A DNA stretch of 64,000 nucleotides from DAOUJW01 sp965218945 (GCA_965218945.1 OZ244718.1:868001-932000); one strand, 5' to 3'. Shown: positions 1 to 10,437, counted from the first letter of the stretch. The notes: a model not told the origin generated them from the letters alone. Translations and numbers: made by a program.

Positions 1-313
1 GGCCGTCCCAGTCCCGACGCCTCAGGTGCACCTCCGTATCTCCACGGATAAGGTCTCCCTCCTCGGTGATCAGCAGAGTGTCCCGAAAGTCCGGGCCGGC
101 GTGGGGCATGGGCCTCCCCGGGTAGAGCACCCTGAGGTAGCGCCCCTCCGTGGTTACCACCGTCTTGATGGCGCCGCTGCGCCACCACTCCGATACCTGG
201 ACCTCCCGGATGTCCCTGCTCTTTAGCTTGTTCGTGTTCCCCTCCCTGTACGCTTTGTGTCTCTCTGCACGATGACCCTGCCGCTCCCCTCCTGTACTGT
301 CACCGCGCCGCAA
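1..313 (-). CDS. DUF2851 family protein, N-terminal part (runs off the window)
   Basis: The minus-strand reading frame encodes an N-terminal segment ending in the motif PGRPMPHAGPDFRD followed by GDTEVHLRRRDW. This matches the PGR...GPDF...GDVEIH...DW signature of DUF2851 proteins, whose function is unknown. The gene continues beyond base 1. The start is unclear: the only canonical in-frame start downstream of the XRE stop is a TTG at 313, with poor ribosome-site spacing. A GGGAGGGG stretch (241-248) lies closer to where homologues begin, but no ATG, GTG or TTG follows it in frame. It lies 22 bases after the XRE gene on the same strand, so the two are probably co-transcribed. Family call is fairly sure; the start is not. 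Confidence 0.6.
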   Translation of the reverse strand, partial: MRRGDSTGGERQGHRAERHKAYREGNTNKLKSRDIREVQVSEWWRSGAIKTVVTTEGRYLRVLYPGRPMPHAGPDFRDTLLITEEGDLIRGDTEVHLRRRDWDG

Positions 314-335
314 GCCCCTGAGCGACTCGCCCCGC

Positions 336-608
336 TCAACCCGTTCCGGTCTCTTCCTCGCTCTTGACCGGCTCCCCGGAGTTGTCCGTCTCGTACCTGA
401 ACCCCGCTCCATCCGCTATGATGTTCAGCATGGTGCGGGAGACGCCCCGGGGCCGGTACATGCCCCTCTCCCACTCGCTGATGGTCTGCTGGCGGGTGCC
501 CAGCTCCTCCGACATCTGCTGCTGGGTGAGGCCCATGTGGTCCCTCAGAGCCTTCACCTTCTCGGCGTCCCACTGGTGGTTCGGCGCCCGCCTTTTCCTG
601 TACTCCAT
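336..608 (-). CDS. XRE-family helix-turn-helix regulator
   Basis: A 90-residue protein with a central helix-turn-helix of the Cro/CI (XRE) type at about residues 15-70; LTQQQMSEELGTRQQTISEWERG is split between the two helices. It probably binds DNA as a dimer and controls its own promoter, because a perfect inverted repeat sits between the -35 and -10 boxes just upstream (619-634). The ATG at 608 begins only about six bases after the -10 box and has no ribosome-binding site, so the transcript may be leaderless. Downstream on the same strand is the DUF2851 gene. The C-terminus is acidic and probably disordered. The target genes cannot be told from sequence. Confidence 0.8.
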   Translation of the reverse strand: MEYRKRRAPNHQWDAEKVKALRDHMGLTQQQMSEELGTRQQTISEWERGMYRPRGVSRTMLNIIADGAGFRYETDNSGEPVKSEEETGTG

Positions 609-614
609 ACCGAT

Positions 615-642
615 ATTCTACACGCATTCGTGTAAAGCGCAA
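615..642 (-). promoter_or_regulatory. Promoter with palindromic operator of the XRE gene
   Basis: Read on the minus strand: -35 TTGCGC (637-642), 16-base spacer, -10 TAGAAT (615-620). The perfect dyad TACACG-CATT-CGTGTA occupies 619-634, between and partly over the boxes. This is the geometry expected for autorepression by the adjacent XRE protein. The expected transcription start falls at or next to the ATG. Confidence 0.55.
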
Positions 643-719
643 CACCCAGGCTCTCCAGAATGCGCCCCTGCGCCTCAAACCATCTCTGCTGAGAGCGTAT
701 ACACCTTGCCCTCCAGACC

Positions 720-740
720 TGCTAATATAGTGCCGGAGGA
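720..740 (+). promoter_or_regulatory. Extended -10 promoter and ribosome site before nadX
   Basis: TGC followed by TAATAT (723-728) gives an extended -10 element; no good -35 is seen at normal spacing. GGAGGA at 735-740 is a strong ribosome-binding site six bases before the nadX ATG. Confidence 0.4.
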
Positions 741-745
741 GCATT

Positions 746-1576
746 ATGACCAGTCGAGAACAGAGAATAGGCCTTCTGGGGTGCGGGGCCATAGGCCGCG
801 GCTTGGCCCTCGCAGTTGACGAGGGAAGAGTCCCGGGCGCGGTCCTGGTGGCCCTATTCGACCAGGACGAGAGCGCTGCACGGAGCCTGGCCCAACGGCT
901 GAAGGGCAGTCCCAAGCCTGCGTCATCCTTCGACGACCTCGCGGCCTCCGAGGACGTGGACATGGTGGTTGAGGCTGCCTCCCAGGATGCTGTGCGCCGG
1001 TACGGAGAGGCCGCTCTCTCTCACGGCAAGGACCTGCTCATTATGAGCACGGGAGCCCTTCTGGACGGCGGGCTGCTTTCGAGGCTCGCGGCTCTGGCCG
1101 ATGAGAAGGACTGCCGGGTGTTCGCGCCCTCCGGGGCCGTGGGCGGCATCGACGCCATTCGGGCGGCGCGGGACGAGCTGGAGGAGGTGACCCTCACCAC
1201 CCGCAAACCTCCCGGCACCCTGGTCGACGTAACGGCTACATCCCAGACTCCGGCCGAGGCGGTCACGTCTGCCCAGGTGGTCTTCGAGGGAAACGCCCTG
1301 GAAGCGGTGAAGCGCTTCCCCTTCAACATCAATGTAGCATCAGTGCTCAGCCTGGCCGGGATAGGGCCGGAGCGGACCAAGGTGCGGATCATCGCCGATC
1401 CGGAGGCCCAGGGCAATATCCACGAGATATACGCGCGGGGCAGGAGCGGGACCCTCCGATTCACAATGGAGAACGTGCCACACCCGGACAATCCCATGAC
1501 CAGCCATCTGGCGCTGCTGTCCGCCATCGAGACCCTGCGCAGGGCCTGCCAGGGAGGGATCAAAATCGGGGCGTAA
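746..1576 (+). CDS. nadX: Aspartate dehydrogenase
   Basis: A 276-residue NAD(P)-dependent L-aspartate dehydrogenase. In NAD biosynthesis this enzyme makes iminoaspartate for quinolinate synthase, replacing aspartate oxidase. The Rossmann motif GCGAIG lies at residues 12-17. The mid-region GALLDGG and SGAVGGIDAI and the C-terminal block with RFPFNINVA and NPMTSHLALLSA are typical of the NadX/DUF108 family, as is the length. The start is fixed by GGAGGA six bases upstream. No nadA or nadC lies next to it, so it appears to be a single-gene unit. It could act on a related amino acid in vivo. Confidence 0.85.
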   Translation: MTSREQRIGLLGCGAIGRGLALAVDEGRVPGAVLVALFDQDESAARSLAQRLKGSPKPASSFDDLAASEDVDMVVEAASQDAVRRYGEAALSHGKDLLIMSTGALLDGGLLSRLAALADEKDCRVFAPSGAVGGIDAIRAARDELEEVTLTTRKPPGTLVDVTATSQTPAEAVTSAQVVFEGNALEAVKRFPFNINVASVLSLAGIGPERTKVRIIADPEAQGNIHEIYARGRSGTLRFTMENVPHPDNPMTSHLALLSAIETLRRACQGGIKIGA

Positions 1577-1886
1577 AGTGGAACGGGCAAGTCCGCCTCT
1601 TGGAAGCTTCCAAACGGACAAGACCTTCACATAAACTCCTCCGAAGCTCCGCTCCATGTAATGGGTATGAAAAGGGGCCATTTTCATACCCTGACTTGCC
1701 CCTTGTAAGGGCCGCGTCTTTGTTGCGGAAGAAGACCTTTGAATAGCCCTTAGCGTCATCCCGCAAGAATTGCCCTCACCGTCATTCCTGCGGAGCAGGA
1801 ATCTAAGAACGCTATCTGCAAGACTGCGACGCCTTGGAAGAAGGGCTTTAGATTCCCGTCCCCGTATCGGAGTACGGGGCGGGTCA

Positions 1887-3501
1887 TGTTGTTGGTCTAC
1901 GATTAGGTCCGTAGTTAACGGTTCAGCGAAAATGTCCATCCATGAAGGATGTGACATTGAAACAGCGAGAACTAGCGAGACTCCAAGTGCTTAACGACAT
2001 TCTGGAATACCAGGTCCCCACTCCACAGGCTGCCGAGATTCTCGGGGTAAGCGAGCGCCATACGAGGCGACTTTTAAATGCTTACCGCAGGGATGGAGCA
2101 GCCGCCCTGGCCCATGGAAACCGAGGGCGGCCGCCGCATAATGCCGTCTTGGAATCCGAGGCTGCCGCAGTGGTGCGGCTGGCCAGCACCAAGTACGCTG
2201 GAACCAATCACACCCACCTAGCCGAGCTGCTTCGGGAACGGGAGGGCATAAACCTGAGCCGCCCCACCGTGCGTCGCATCTTGGTCAAGGCCGGTGTCGG
2301 TAGTCCGCGCAGCCGCCGTTCCCAGCAGCACAGGGTGCGCCGGCAGCGAATGCCCCAGGAGGGAATGCTGGTGCAGGTGGACGGCAGCCACCATCGCTGG
2401 CTTGGGGAGGATGGTCCCAGGTTTGCCCTGCTACTGACCGTAGACGACGCCACCGGCACCGTGCCCGCCGCAGTATTCTGCCAGGAGGAGGACACTCCAA
2501 GCTACTTCCTGCTCGTGGACAGGCTGATCAGGAGACATGGAGTGCCTCTCGCAATTTACAGCGACCGGCACCCGGTCTTCAAATTCACCGGCGATATAGA
2601 CCGTTACCCGGCAGGCCCTACTCAGTTTGCACGGGCTATGGAGGAGCTGGGGGTCCGGCAGATCTTCGCCAGATCACCCCAAGCCAAGGGCAGGGTGGAG
2701 CGTGCTGCCGCCACATTCCAGGACCGGCTGGTAACCGAGCTGCGGCTGGCTGGGGCCGCCACTATCACTGAGGCCGATGAACTCCTGAATGACTTCCTGC
2801 CACGATTCAACGAGAAGTTTGGCGTACAGGCCGAGCAGGGGCATCATGCCTATCGTCTCTTGGAGCAGTCAGTGTCCCTCGATCAGATCCTGTGCTTCAA
2901 ACACCGCCGCAAGGTGTCCAGGGACAACACCATCAAGTACAGCCGGCGCATCCTGCAACTGCTACCCAGCAAGACTCGTCCTACTTACGCCGGGGTGCAA
3001 GTGGAGGTCCAAGAAGACCTGGAGGGTCAGCTCCTAGTGCAATACCAAGGGCGGACCATCCCTACACAGGAGGCTCCGCCACGCCCCGGTCTGGTGAGAG
3101 CAGCCGCTGTCTCCCACATGGAAGGCTCAGGAGTGGGCCATAGCGCCAACAACGCGGAAGGCCAATGGGATGCTTGCTTGGCTAGATTGGAAACAGGAGA
3201 GGTGGACCGGGACCTGCGGCCTCGCAAATCCAAGGCGCAACAACACAGAATGCCCACAGCTCGCCAGAGGACTCTATGGGAGAATGTGCAGCAGGCCAGG
3301 CTCAGGGGACTGTCCCTTCGGGCTATCGCTCGTGAGTTGGGTATCCACTGGAACACCGCCCGCAAGTACGCCTTGGCCAAAAGCCCGCCACTGAGAAGCA
3401 TAAGTGGCACAACTGGGACACCAAAATCTGGGGAGGCAGAATTCGCCTAATCGGACATTTTCGCAGACCAATTGGGCGGACATTGTCGCTGGACATCAAC
3501 A
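1887..3501 (+). mobile_element. IS1202/ISNCY-like insertion sequence
   Basis: About 1615 bp. The ends begin TGTTGTTG (left) and, as reverse complement, TGTTGATG (right). The outer 25 bases agree at 17 positions, both ending in GTCCG. Subterminal copies of GCGAAAATGTCC occur just inside both ends. One transposase gene fills the element. No convincing target duplication is seen: left flank ends GGGTCA and right flank starts CAAGCT. The insertion site is inside a small inverted-repeat element. Confidence 0.75.
1942..3450 (+). CDS. ISNCY (IS1202 group) transposase with rve-type DDE core
   Basis: A 502-residue transposase. Residues 1-110 contain a helix-turn-helix (PQAAEILGVSERHTRRLL) and a second winged region. 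The integrase-like catalytic core follows from about residue 135 with QVDGSHHRWL, LTVDDATG, YSDRHPVF and KGRVERAAATFQDRL, giving plausible DDE residues. The C-terminal 70 residues form another helix-turn-helix (GLSLRAIARELGIHWNTARKY), an addition also seen in relatives. The frame is intact, so the element may still be active. The ATG lies 55 bases inside the left end. Confidence 0.85.
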   Translation: MKDVTLKQRELARLQVLNDILEYQVPTPQAAEILGVSERHTRRLLNAYRRDGAAALAHGNRGRPPHNAVLESEAAAVVRLASTKYAGTNHTHLAELLREREGINLSRPTVRRILVKAGVGSPRSRRSQQHRVRRQRMPQEGMLVQVDGSHHRWLGEDGPRFALLLTVDDATGTVPAAVFCQEEDTPSYFLLVDRLIRRHGVPLAIYSDRHPVFKFTGDIDRYPAGPTQFARAMEELGVRQIFARSPQAKGRVERAAATFQDRLVTELRLAGAATITEADELLNDFLPRFNEKFGVQAEQGHHAYRLLEQSVSLDQILCFKHRRKVSRDNTIKYSRRILQLLPSKTRPTYAGVQVEVQEDLEGQLLVQYQGRTIPTQEAPPRPGLVRAAAVSHMEGSGVGHSANNAEGQWDACLARLETGEVDRDLRPRKSKAQQHRMPTARQRTLWENVQQARLRGLSLRAIARELGIHWNTARKYALAKSPPLRSISGTTGTPKSGEAEFA

Positions 3502-3570
3502 CAAGCTTCACGGGAATGACGGAGAAGATAGCCTCTTCTAAGAGATACACCGGAGTTATGCAAAGGTCTC

Positions 3571-3969
3571 TTTTCACGGGAATGACGGAGAAAATAGCCT
3601 CTTCCAGGAGGTACACCGGAGTTATTCAAACGTCTCCGAAATCATGTCCTCGCACTTGATGCGGGGACATGAATCTGGAGCATTTCATCCGGGGAAACAC
3701 AGCCTTGCGGGTAGCGCTCTAAGATCCTCACTTAACCGTGCTTCCTGTAGGAATGGTCGCGGGCGCGCCTCTTTTGGGAAGTGCCGGAGTCACGCAGAAG
3801 CCTCAATTTGCCGGGAGCTTGTAGCCACCCTGTAGTGTGTTGTCTCCAAGGCGTCGGCTGTTCTTGTTCCAAGCGCCGCCTGATGCACAGATTGGGCGAG
3901 GCATAGCAGCGCTGGAGTCGCCGCCTTGCCAATGCACGTAATCGCTTTGTACTTTGCCTCACAATATAC
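3571..3969. other. Non-coding stretch between IS and regulator promoter
   Basis: After the second, degenerate right arm of the repeat (to about 3640) nothing gene-like is seen. Open frames here lack ribosome sites and recognisable protein character. The base composition becomes AT-richer towards 3950. Confidence 0.5.
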
Positions 3970-4023
3970 GTGATACGTATCACAAGCAGGTGATTCCTAT
4001 GGAAAGAGTGTGATATATCGCAC
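3970..4023. promoter_or_regulatory. Two FNR/CRP-like dyads
   Basis: GTGATACGTATCAC (3970-3983) is a perfect palindrome of the form GTGAT-N4-ATCAC. GTGATATATCGCAC (4010-4023) is a near copy. Their centres are 40 bases apart, about four helical turns. The second lies just upstream of the -35 box at 4028. This is the arrangement used by activators of the CRP/FNR superfamily. Confidence 0.6.
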
Positions 4024-4027
4024 AAAA

Positions 4028-4056
4028 TTGACATAATGTAATTCCTGTTGTATTCT
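4028..4056 (+). promoter_or_regulatory. Sigma-70-type promoter upstream of the CNB gene
   Basis: Consensus -35 TTGACA (4028-4033), 17-base spacer, -10 TATTCT (4051-4056). The nearest convincing gene starts at 4268, leaving about 205 bases of leader. A 47-codon frame beginning at 4090 lies in the leader, but it has no clear ribosome site or family. Confidence 0.6.
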
Positions 4057-4267
4057 CTCCTTGATAGGCATTCGGCCATTGTGGGGCGTATGGGCTTCAC
4101 GTATCGGAGAGAGGCTCGGATTGCCGGGATTAGTCGATGGGACGGGGAGAAGATGGAGGGGCTCCCAAGAAGCAGGCGGGGCTGGATTGAACTCCGCCGG
4201 GAGGGGCCATTGGATGACTACGAAATAGCGTAGGCCTTGGGAATAGCTTTACTGGGAGGGTCTTACT

Positions 4268-4774
4268 ATGTCCGTCGTTAAACTGATAGGAGAAACCAGT
4301 CTCTTTGCATCGTTGGATGAGTCCAGGCTGAAGAGGGTGGCCGACATGGCCAGGGTGCAGTTCGTTCCCGCCGGAGCCGACGTGTTCCGGGAGGGTGATG
4401 CGCTGAGCGAGTTGTACCTTTTGGAACGCGGGTCCGTTAAGCTCACTATGGGCGTCAGGTTGTGGAGTGGAGACGCCACGCTGCGCTCCATAGTCTCCGT
4501 AATCGACCCCTACGGCACCTTTGGATGGTCTTCGTTGATAGATCCCTACAGGGCTACTCTAAGCGCGGAGACCACAAGGGAATGCACAATGGTCAACATA
4601 GACGCCGCGGCGCTAAGAGAAGAGATGGACAGGGACTGCGAGTTCGGCTACTCAGTGATGACCGCGTTGTCCGGCCTCATAAGCGAAAGGCTTCGCCGCA
4701 TACAGGGGACTTGGGCGTCCGCGAGGGCTGCGGACCTGTACACGGCGCCCCTCAAGCAGACCGTGTACAGCTAG
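4268..4774 (+). CDS. Stand-alone cyclic-nucleotide-binding domain protein
   Basis: A 168-residue protein carrying a CRP-like cNMP-binding beta-barrel (about residues 8-125: LFASLDESRLKRVADMA, GDALSELYLLERGSVKL, YGTFGWSSLIDPYRATLSAETT) and the dimerisation-type helix after it. Normal CRP/FNR regulators are 200-240 residues and end in a winged helix-turn-helix. Here the protein stops at the end of the long helix with a short tail and no DNA-binding domain. It may sense a ligand and pair with another protein, or be a shortened regulator. GGGAGGG lies just before the ATG. Two FNR/CRP-like dyads precede its promoter, so another family member probably regulates it. Confidence 0.75.
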   Translation: MSVVKLIGETSLFASLDESRLKRVADMARVQFVPAGADVFREGDALSELYLLERGSVKLTMGVRLWSGDATLRSIVSVIDPYGTFGWSSLIDPYRATLSAETTRECTMVNIDAAALREEMDRDCEFGYSVMTALSGLISERLRRIQGTWASARAADLYTAPLKQTVYS

Positions 4775-4783
4775 TCCCGACCA

Positions 4784-4858
4784 CCTGCGGCCTCCGCGTC
4801 GATGGAAATAGTTCCTCTCAAGGGATTCTCCGTTGCAGATAGGCGCGGAGGCCGCAGG
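4784..4858. repeat. Long inverted repeat after the CNB gene
   Basis: Arms CCTGCGGCCTCCGCG (4784-4798) and CGCGGAGGCCGCAGG (4844-4858) are perfectly complementary over 15 bases and enclose 45 bases. It lies between two genes that converge, so it could act as a two-way terminator, but neither side has a T-run. Confidence 0.6.
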
Positions 4859-4902
4859 GTCAAATGGGGCCGTAGATTGGCCTGCCAGGTCCGTCCAGGG
4901 TT

Positions 4903-5250
4903 TTACCCGGTCACCATCCCCATGATGTTACCCTCCGGGTCGGTGAACATGGCCAGTGTGGCCGTGTCCGGGATCACTGTGGGGGGCAGAATAGTCTTGC
5001 CTCCCATGCCCTCCGCTTTGTCCAGGTACGCTTGGAGGTCGTCCACCTGCACGTACACCGTGACGCGCGTGGCCGATTCCTGCTCCTGTGCTATGCCTCC
5101 GTTTATTCCGTCCTCCGTCTGGGTGTCCACCAGGCCGTAATTCATCGGGTTGTTGGAGTCCACGTTCCACCCGAACAGGTCTGCGTAGAATTGTTGGAGC
5201 TTGGGGGCGTCCTTTCCTGTGATCTCCCAGTGTATAACGGGATTGGGCAT
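4903..5250 (-). CDS. Glyoxalase/VOC-fold protein
   Basis: A 115-residue single-domain member of the vicinal-oxygen-chelate superfamily. It shows the typical opening (VIHWEITGKDAPKLQQFYADLFGW is the first beta-alpha unit, residues 5-28) and the closing FTDPEGNIMGMV. A conserved His near the start and Glu in the second half region could bind a metal, but the substrate cannot be predicted; many such proteins are annotated glyoxalase or bleomycin-resistance-like. It is a single gene on the minus strand, converging with the CNB gene across the inverted repeat. Confidence 0.8.
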   Translation of the reverse strand: MPNPVIHWEITGKDAPKLQQFYADLFGWNVDSNNPMNYGLVDTQTEDGINGGIAQEQESATRVTVYVQVDDLQAYLDKAEGMGGKTILPPTVIPDTATLAMFTDPEGNIMGMVTG

Positions 5251-5371
5251 ATCGAGTCTCCTTCCCTTAATTTTGCTGCGGATGCATTATGGCGCTGGGC
5301 CTCCTGGATTGAAACCCCTCTATGGGGGAGACCTTTTCGTAAGTCCAAGTGACTACTGTAAGAGGCGCGCA

Positions 5372-5750
5372 GCTGTCATTCTGAGGAGTGGAGCGACGAA
5401 GAATCCCAAACAAGCCATGTCTGCTGCGTTTATCCTGTCAAAAGAGTCTCACAGGCTATGCATAGAATTGGAGAGTCCCCGGGTGGGTAGACCTGAGTGT
5501 CGGCCGGTCGGAGGCCCTGGATTCTTCACTGCGTTCAGAATGACAAATCGGCTGTCATTCTGAGGAGTGGAGCGACGAAGAATCCCAAGCCATTGTGCGA
5601 ATACTACGTATTCATACTGACCAACGAGACTCACAGGCTGTACATGGAATCGGAGAGTCCCGGGTGAGTAGACCTGAGCGCCGGCCGGCCGGAGGCTCTG
5701 GATTCTTCACGTAGTTTACCCTGAGAGTGCCGAAGGGTTCAGAACGACAA
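5372..5750. repeat. Two tandem imperfect copies of a ~179-bp repeat
   Basis: GCTGTCATTCTGAGGAGTGG starts at 5372 and again at 5551. Both copies continue with GCGACGAAGAATCCC, then a variable middle, then a shared segment around GGAGAGTCCC...GTAGACCTGAG...GGCCGG, and close with GGATTCTTCAC. The units look like dispersed non-coding repeats. Nothing else is seen between 5251 and 5786. Confidence 0.7.
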
Positions 5751-5786
5751 AGAGGAGCGGCCTTTCACAACCCGCCTTGTTCCACT

Positions 5787-6230
5787 CTACCCCGTCGGCC
5801 CGGCTATGCGGAACACCGTGTGCCGGGACGCCTCCAGGATGAAGTCTTCAATGGGCGAGTCGGGGGTTGCGTTGAAAAAACGGCGGGTTATTGGCTCCTC
5901 CCAGACGTACCGCTTGAGCACACTGGCGCTCTTTACCGGGTCAAGCTCCTCCTCAACGGCGACGGTCTCCGTGCGGCGTCCCCTGGTCAGCGAGACCTCC
6001 CCGGCGGCCCGGGCGTTCTTCACCCACTGCCGCTCTCCGTAGGGGCACACCAGCCACCGCTGCCCCTGAAGATCCATCACGGAGACGGGCGTGGTCTGCA
6101 TTCTCCCGCTCCTGCGCCCTCTGACCGTGAGCAGGTGGTACTTTCGAGGCGGCAATCCGAGCCTCACGTAGACCGTCACCATGCGGTTCAGAATTCGTCT
6201 GAGAAGGGTTATTCTGTATACTCTCGCCAT
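5787..6230 (-). CDS. Deazaflavin (F420)-type nitroreductase family protein
   Basis: A 147-residue member of the DDN/DUF385 split-barrel family, which binds F420 or flavins and reduces nitro compounds, quinones or other acceptors. The marker segment LLTVRGRRSGRMQTTPV (about residues 33-49) and GQRWLVCPYGERQWVKNARAAGEV, read as two strands and the following helix, fit the family. The N-terminal basic amphipathic stretch could bring it to the membrane. The ATG at 6230 gives a full-length protein; an internal ATG at residue 17 is an alternative. A second, shorter relative is at 10043. True cofactor and substrate are unknown. Confidence 0.8.
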   Translation of the reverse strand: MARVYRITLLRRILNRMVTVYVRLGLPPRKYHLLTVRGRRSGRMQTTPVSVMDLQGQRWLVCPYGERQWVKNARAAGEVSLTRGRRTETVAVEEELDPVKSASVLKRYVWEEPITRRFFNATPDSPIEDFILEASRHTVFRIAGPTG

Positions 6231-6362
6231 ATTTCGATAACGTCCTGCTGATAGTTCATGTGGATGTGCGCTGCTCTGGATTATACCCCGCGTCGGCTGC
6301 TATGGAGCGTCAATTCTGTGGTTCACATGGATTACCTGCGGGTTTGGGGCAGGCCGCAGCTA

Positions 6363-6428
6363 TGCTATAATCGACCCTAGAATGGCATGGGGTGGAATCT
6401 CTCCAAGCCTGCCCGCGAGGACGCGGGC
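6363..6428 (+). promoter_or_regulatory. prs promoter and leader hairpin
   Basis: An extended -10 TGC-TATAAT (TATAAT at 6366-6371) has only a weak -35 17 bases upstream. In the leader, GCCCGCG-AGGA-CGCGGGC (6411-6428) forms a stable 7-bp hairpin with a tetraloop, 35 bases before the prs start. No known riboswitch is recognised. Confidence 0.5.
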
Positions 6429-6462
6429 CCGGATGCTAAACTAACCAGCGTGAGGGTATCAA

Positions 6463-7413
6463 ATGTTGCGTCGTGATGAACCGCCGATGGTGTTCTCAGG
6501 AAGTTCAAACCAGTCCCTGGCCTTGGACGTGAGCCGCTACCTGAACATACCCAAGGGGGAGTCCAATGTGTTCAAGTTCAGCAACGACAACACCTTTGTC
6601 CAGTTCCAGGAGAATATACGGCAGCGGGACATATTCCTCATTCAGCCCTTCACCTACCCGGTCAACGATCACATTATGGAGCTGCTCATTATGATCGATG
6701 CCGCCAAGAGGGCCTCCGCGGGTCGCATCACCGCCGTTACGCCGTACTACGCCTACGGGCGCACCGACAAGAAGGACCAGCCCAGGGTGCCCATCACGGC
6801 CCGTCTGGTTGCCGACCTCCTGAGTGTCGCCGGGGCAGACCGCGTCCTGACCGTCGACCTGCACGCCGGCCAGATACAGGGCTTTTTCAACATTCCGGTG
6901 GACGAGCTCACCGCCCTGCCCATTCTGGCCCGCTACTTCCAGGACAAGGCCCTGGAGAACCTCGTGGTCGTGGCGGTGGACATCGGCATAAGCAAGCGGG
7001 CCAGGGATATGGCCGCCCGTTTGGGCGTCCCTCTGGCAATCATTGAGAAGCGGCGTGTCGGCAACGCCGACAACGCCGAGAGCCTCAACATCATAGGAGA
7101 CGTTGAGGGAATGAACGCCCTCACCTTCGACGACGAGATCGACACCGCGGGCTCCCTGACCTCTGCCATAGAGGCGCTTCAAAAGGCCGGGGTGAAGGAC
7201 ATCTATTCCTGCTGCACCCACCTGGTTCTCTCCGGGCCAGGCGCAGACAGGATTGCCAACAGCCCCATCAAGGAGCTTGTTGCCACGGACACCCTACCCC
7301 TGCCGGAGGAGAAGCAGAACGGCAAAGTGACAGTGCTGTCGGTGGCGCCGCTCCTGGGGGAGGCCATCCGCAGGATTCACGAAGGCCTCTCAATAGGAGC
7401 CATGTTCGAATAG
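6463..7413 (+). CDS. prs: Ribose-phosphate pyrophosphokinase
   Basis: A 316-residue PRPP synthetase converting ribose 5-phosphate and ATP to PRPP for nucleotide, His, Trp and NAD synthesis. Family marks are TPYYAYGRTDKKDQPR (ATP site), DLHAGQIQGFFNIPVDEL, IEKRR, THLVLSGPGADRI and TDTLPLP. Two usually strict sites differ: the PDxGG segment reads VDIGIS (residues 172-177), and the PRPP-binding loop reads DDEIDTAGS (223-231) rather than DDIIDTAGT. The length and all other blocks are normal, so it is probably active but perhaps altered in regulation. It precedes secA by 15 bases and may share its transcript. Confidence 0.9.
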   Translation: MLRRDEPPMVFSGSSNQSLALDVSRYLNIPKGESNVFKFSNDNTFVQFQENIRQRDIFLIQPFTYPVNDHIMELLIMIDAAKRASAGRITAVTPYYAYGRTDKKDQPRVPITARLVADLLSVAGADRVLTVDLHAGQIQGFFNIPVDELTALPILARYFQDKALENLVVVAVDIGISKRARDMAARLGVPLAIIEKRRVGNADNAESLNIIGDVEGMNALTFDDEIDTAGSLTSAIEALQKAGVKDIYSCCTHLVLSGPGADRIANSPIKELVATDTLPLPEEKQNGKVTVLSVAPLLGEAIRRIHEGLSIGAMFE

Positions 7414-7428
7414 GAGATACCGTAGATA

Positions 7429-10026
<2,598 letters not shown>

Positions 10027-10042
10027 CCGGGACCGGTCTCTC

Positions 10043-10417
10043 ATGCCATCCGAAAACGACATCCAATCTCCTCTTCACACCGCCAAGAACCTGTACCTCA
10101 TCACTACGGGCCGCAGCACGGGGCTGCCGCGTAGAGTGGAGTTGTGGTTCGCCTATGACGATGGCCGTATAAATCTTCTGGCGGGCTCTGCTCAAGACGA
10201 CCGGCCGAACCACTGGTACAGAAACCTCCAGGCGAATCCGTCGGCGAGTGTAGAGATAGCGGGCGCGAGCCTCTCCGTCACCATGGAGGCTGTTGAAGAC
10301 ACGGAGACCGAAAGGGCTGCGATAGTCGAGTTATTTCTCGCCAAGTTCGGCTCTGAGATAGTGGAAAAATTCTATACCCGGGAGAGCCTTCTGCCGGTGC
10401 GGCTTAGGGTTGAGTAG
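10043..10417 (+). CDS. Small deazaflavin/FMN split-barrel protein
   Basis: A 124-residue protein starting at ATG 10043, 16 bases after secA. The core LITTGRSTGLPRRVELWFAY and NHWYRNLQANPSASVEIAG resembles the DDN-like and PPOX split-barrel nitroreductase group, which bind F420 or FMN. A longer open frame extends upstream inside secA in another frame, but it has no such similarity and is discarded. The end shows an acidic helix and the family-like closing RESLLPVRL. Substrate is unknown. Probably co-transcribed with secA. Confidence 0.75.
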   Translation: MPSENDIQSPLHTAKNLYLITTGRSTGLPRRVELWFAYDDGRINLLAGSAQDDRPNHWYRNLQANPSASVEIAGASLSVTMEAVEDTETERAAIVELFLAKFGSEIVEKFYTRESLLPVRLRVE

Positions 10418-10437
10418 CCCACTTAGCGAATTGCCCG

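Larger units (their letters stand above)
1732..3570. repeat. Small inverted-repeat element split by an IS
   Basis: The left part (1732-1886) and right part (3502-3570) together match the intact element at 12967-13159 almost along its whole length. The left end AAGACCTTTGAATAGC is a degenerate form and the right end GTTATGCAAAGGTCTC (3555-3570) is exact. The IS1202-like element (1887-3501) sits inside. A further partial copy of the right arm follows at 3571-3640, ending in GTTATTCAAACGTCTC. A decayed left-end-like stretch lies near 1619-1650. Confidence 0.7.

Noticed and set aside
223..963. 246-codon minus-strand frame
   Set aside because: Runs through the XRE gene and into nadX in other frames; low-complexity Gly/Arg composition and no ribosome site.
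1884..3505. Target duplication around the IS1202-like element
   Set aside because: Flanks GGGTCA and CAAGCT share no direct repeat longer than two bases.
4048..4233. 61-codon plus-strand frame before the CNB gene
   Set aside because: Its first codons overlap the -10 box, there is no ribosome site and no recognisable protein pattern.
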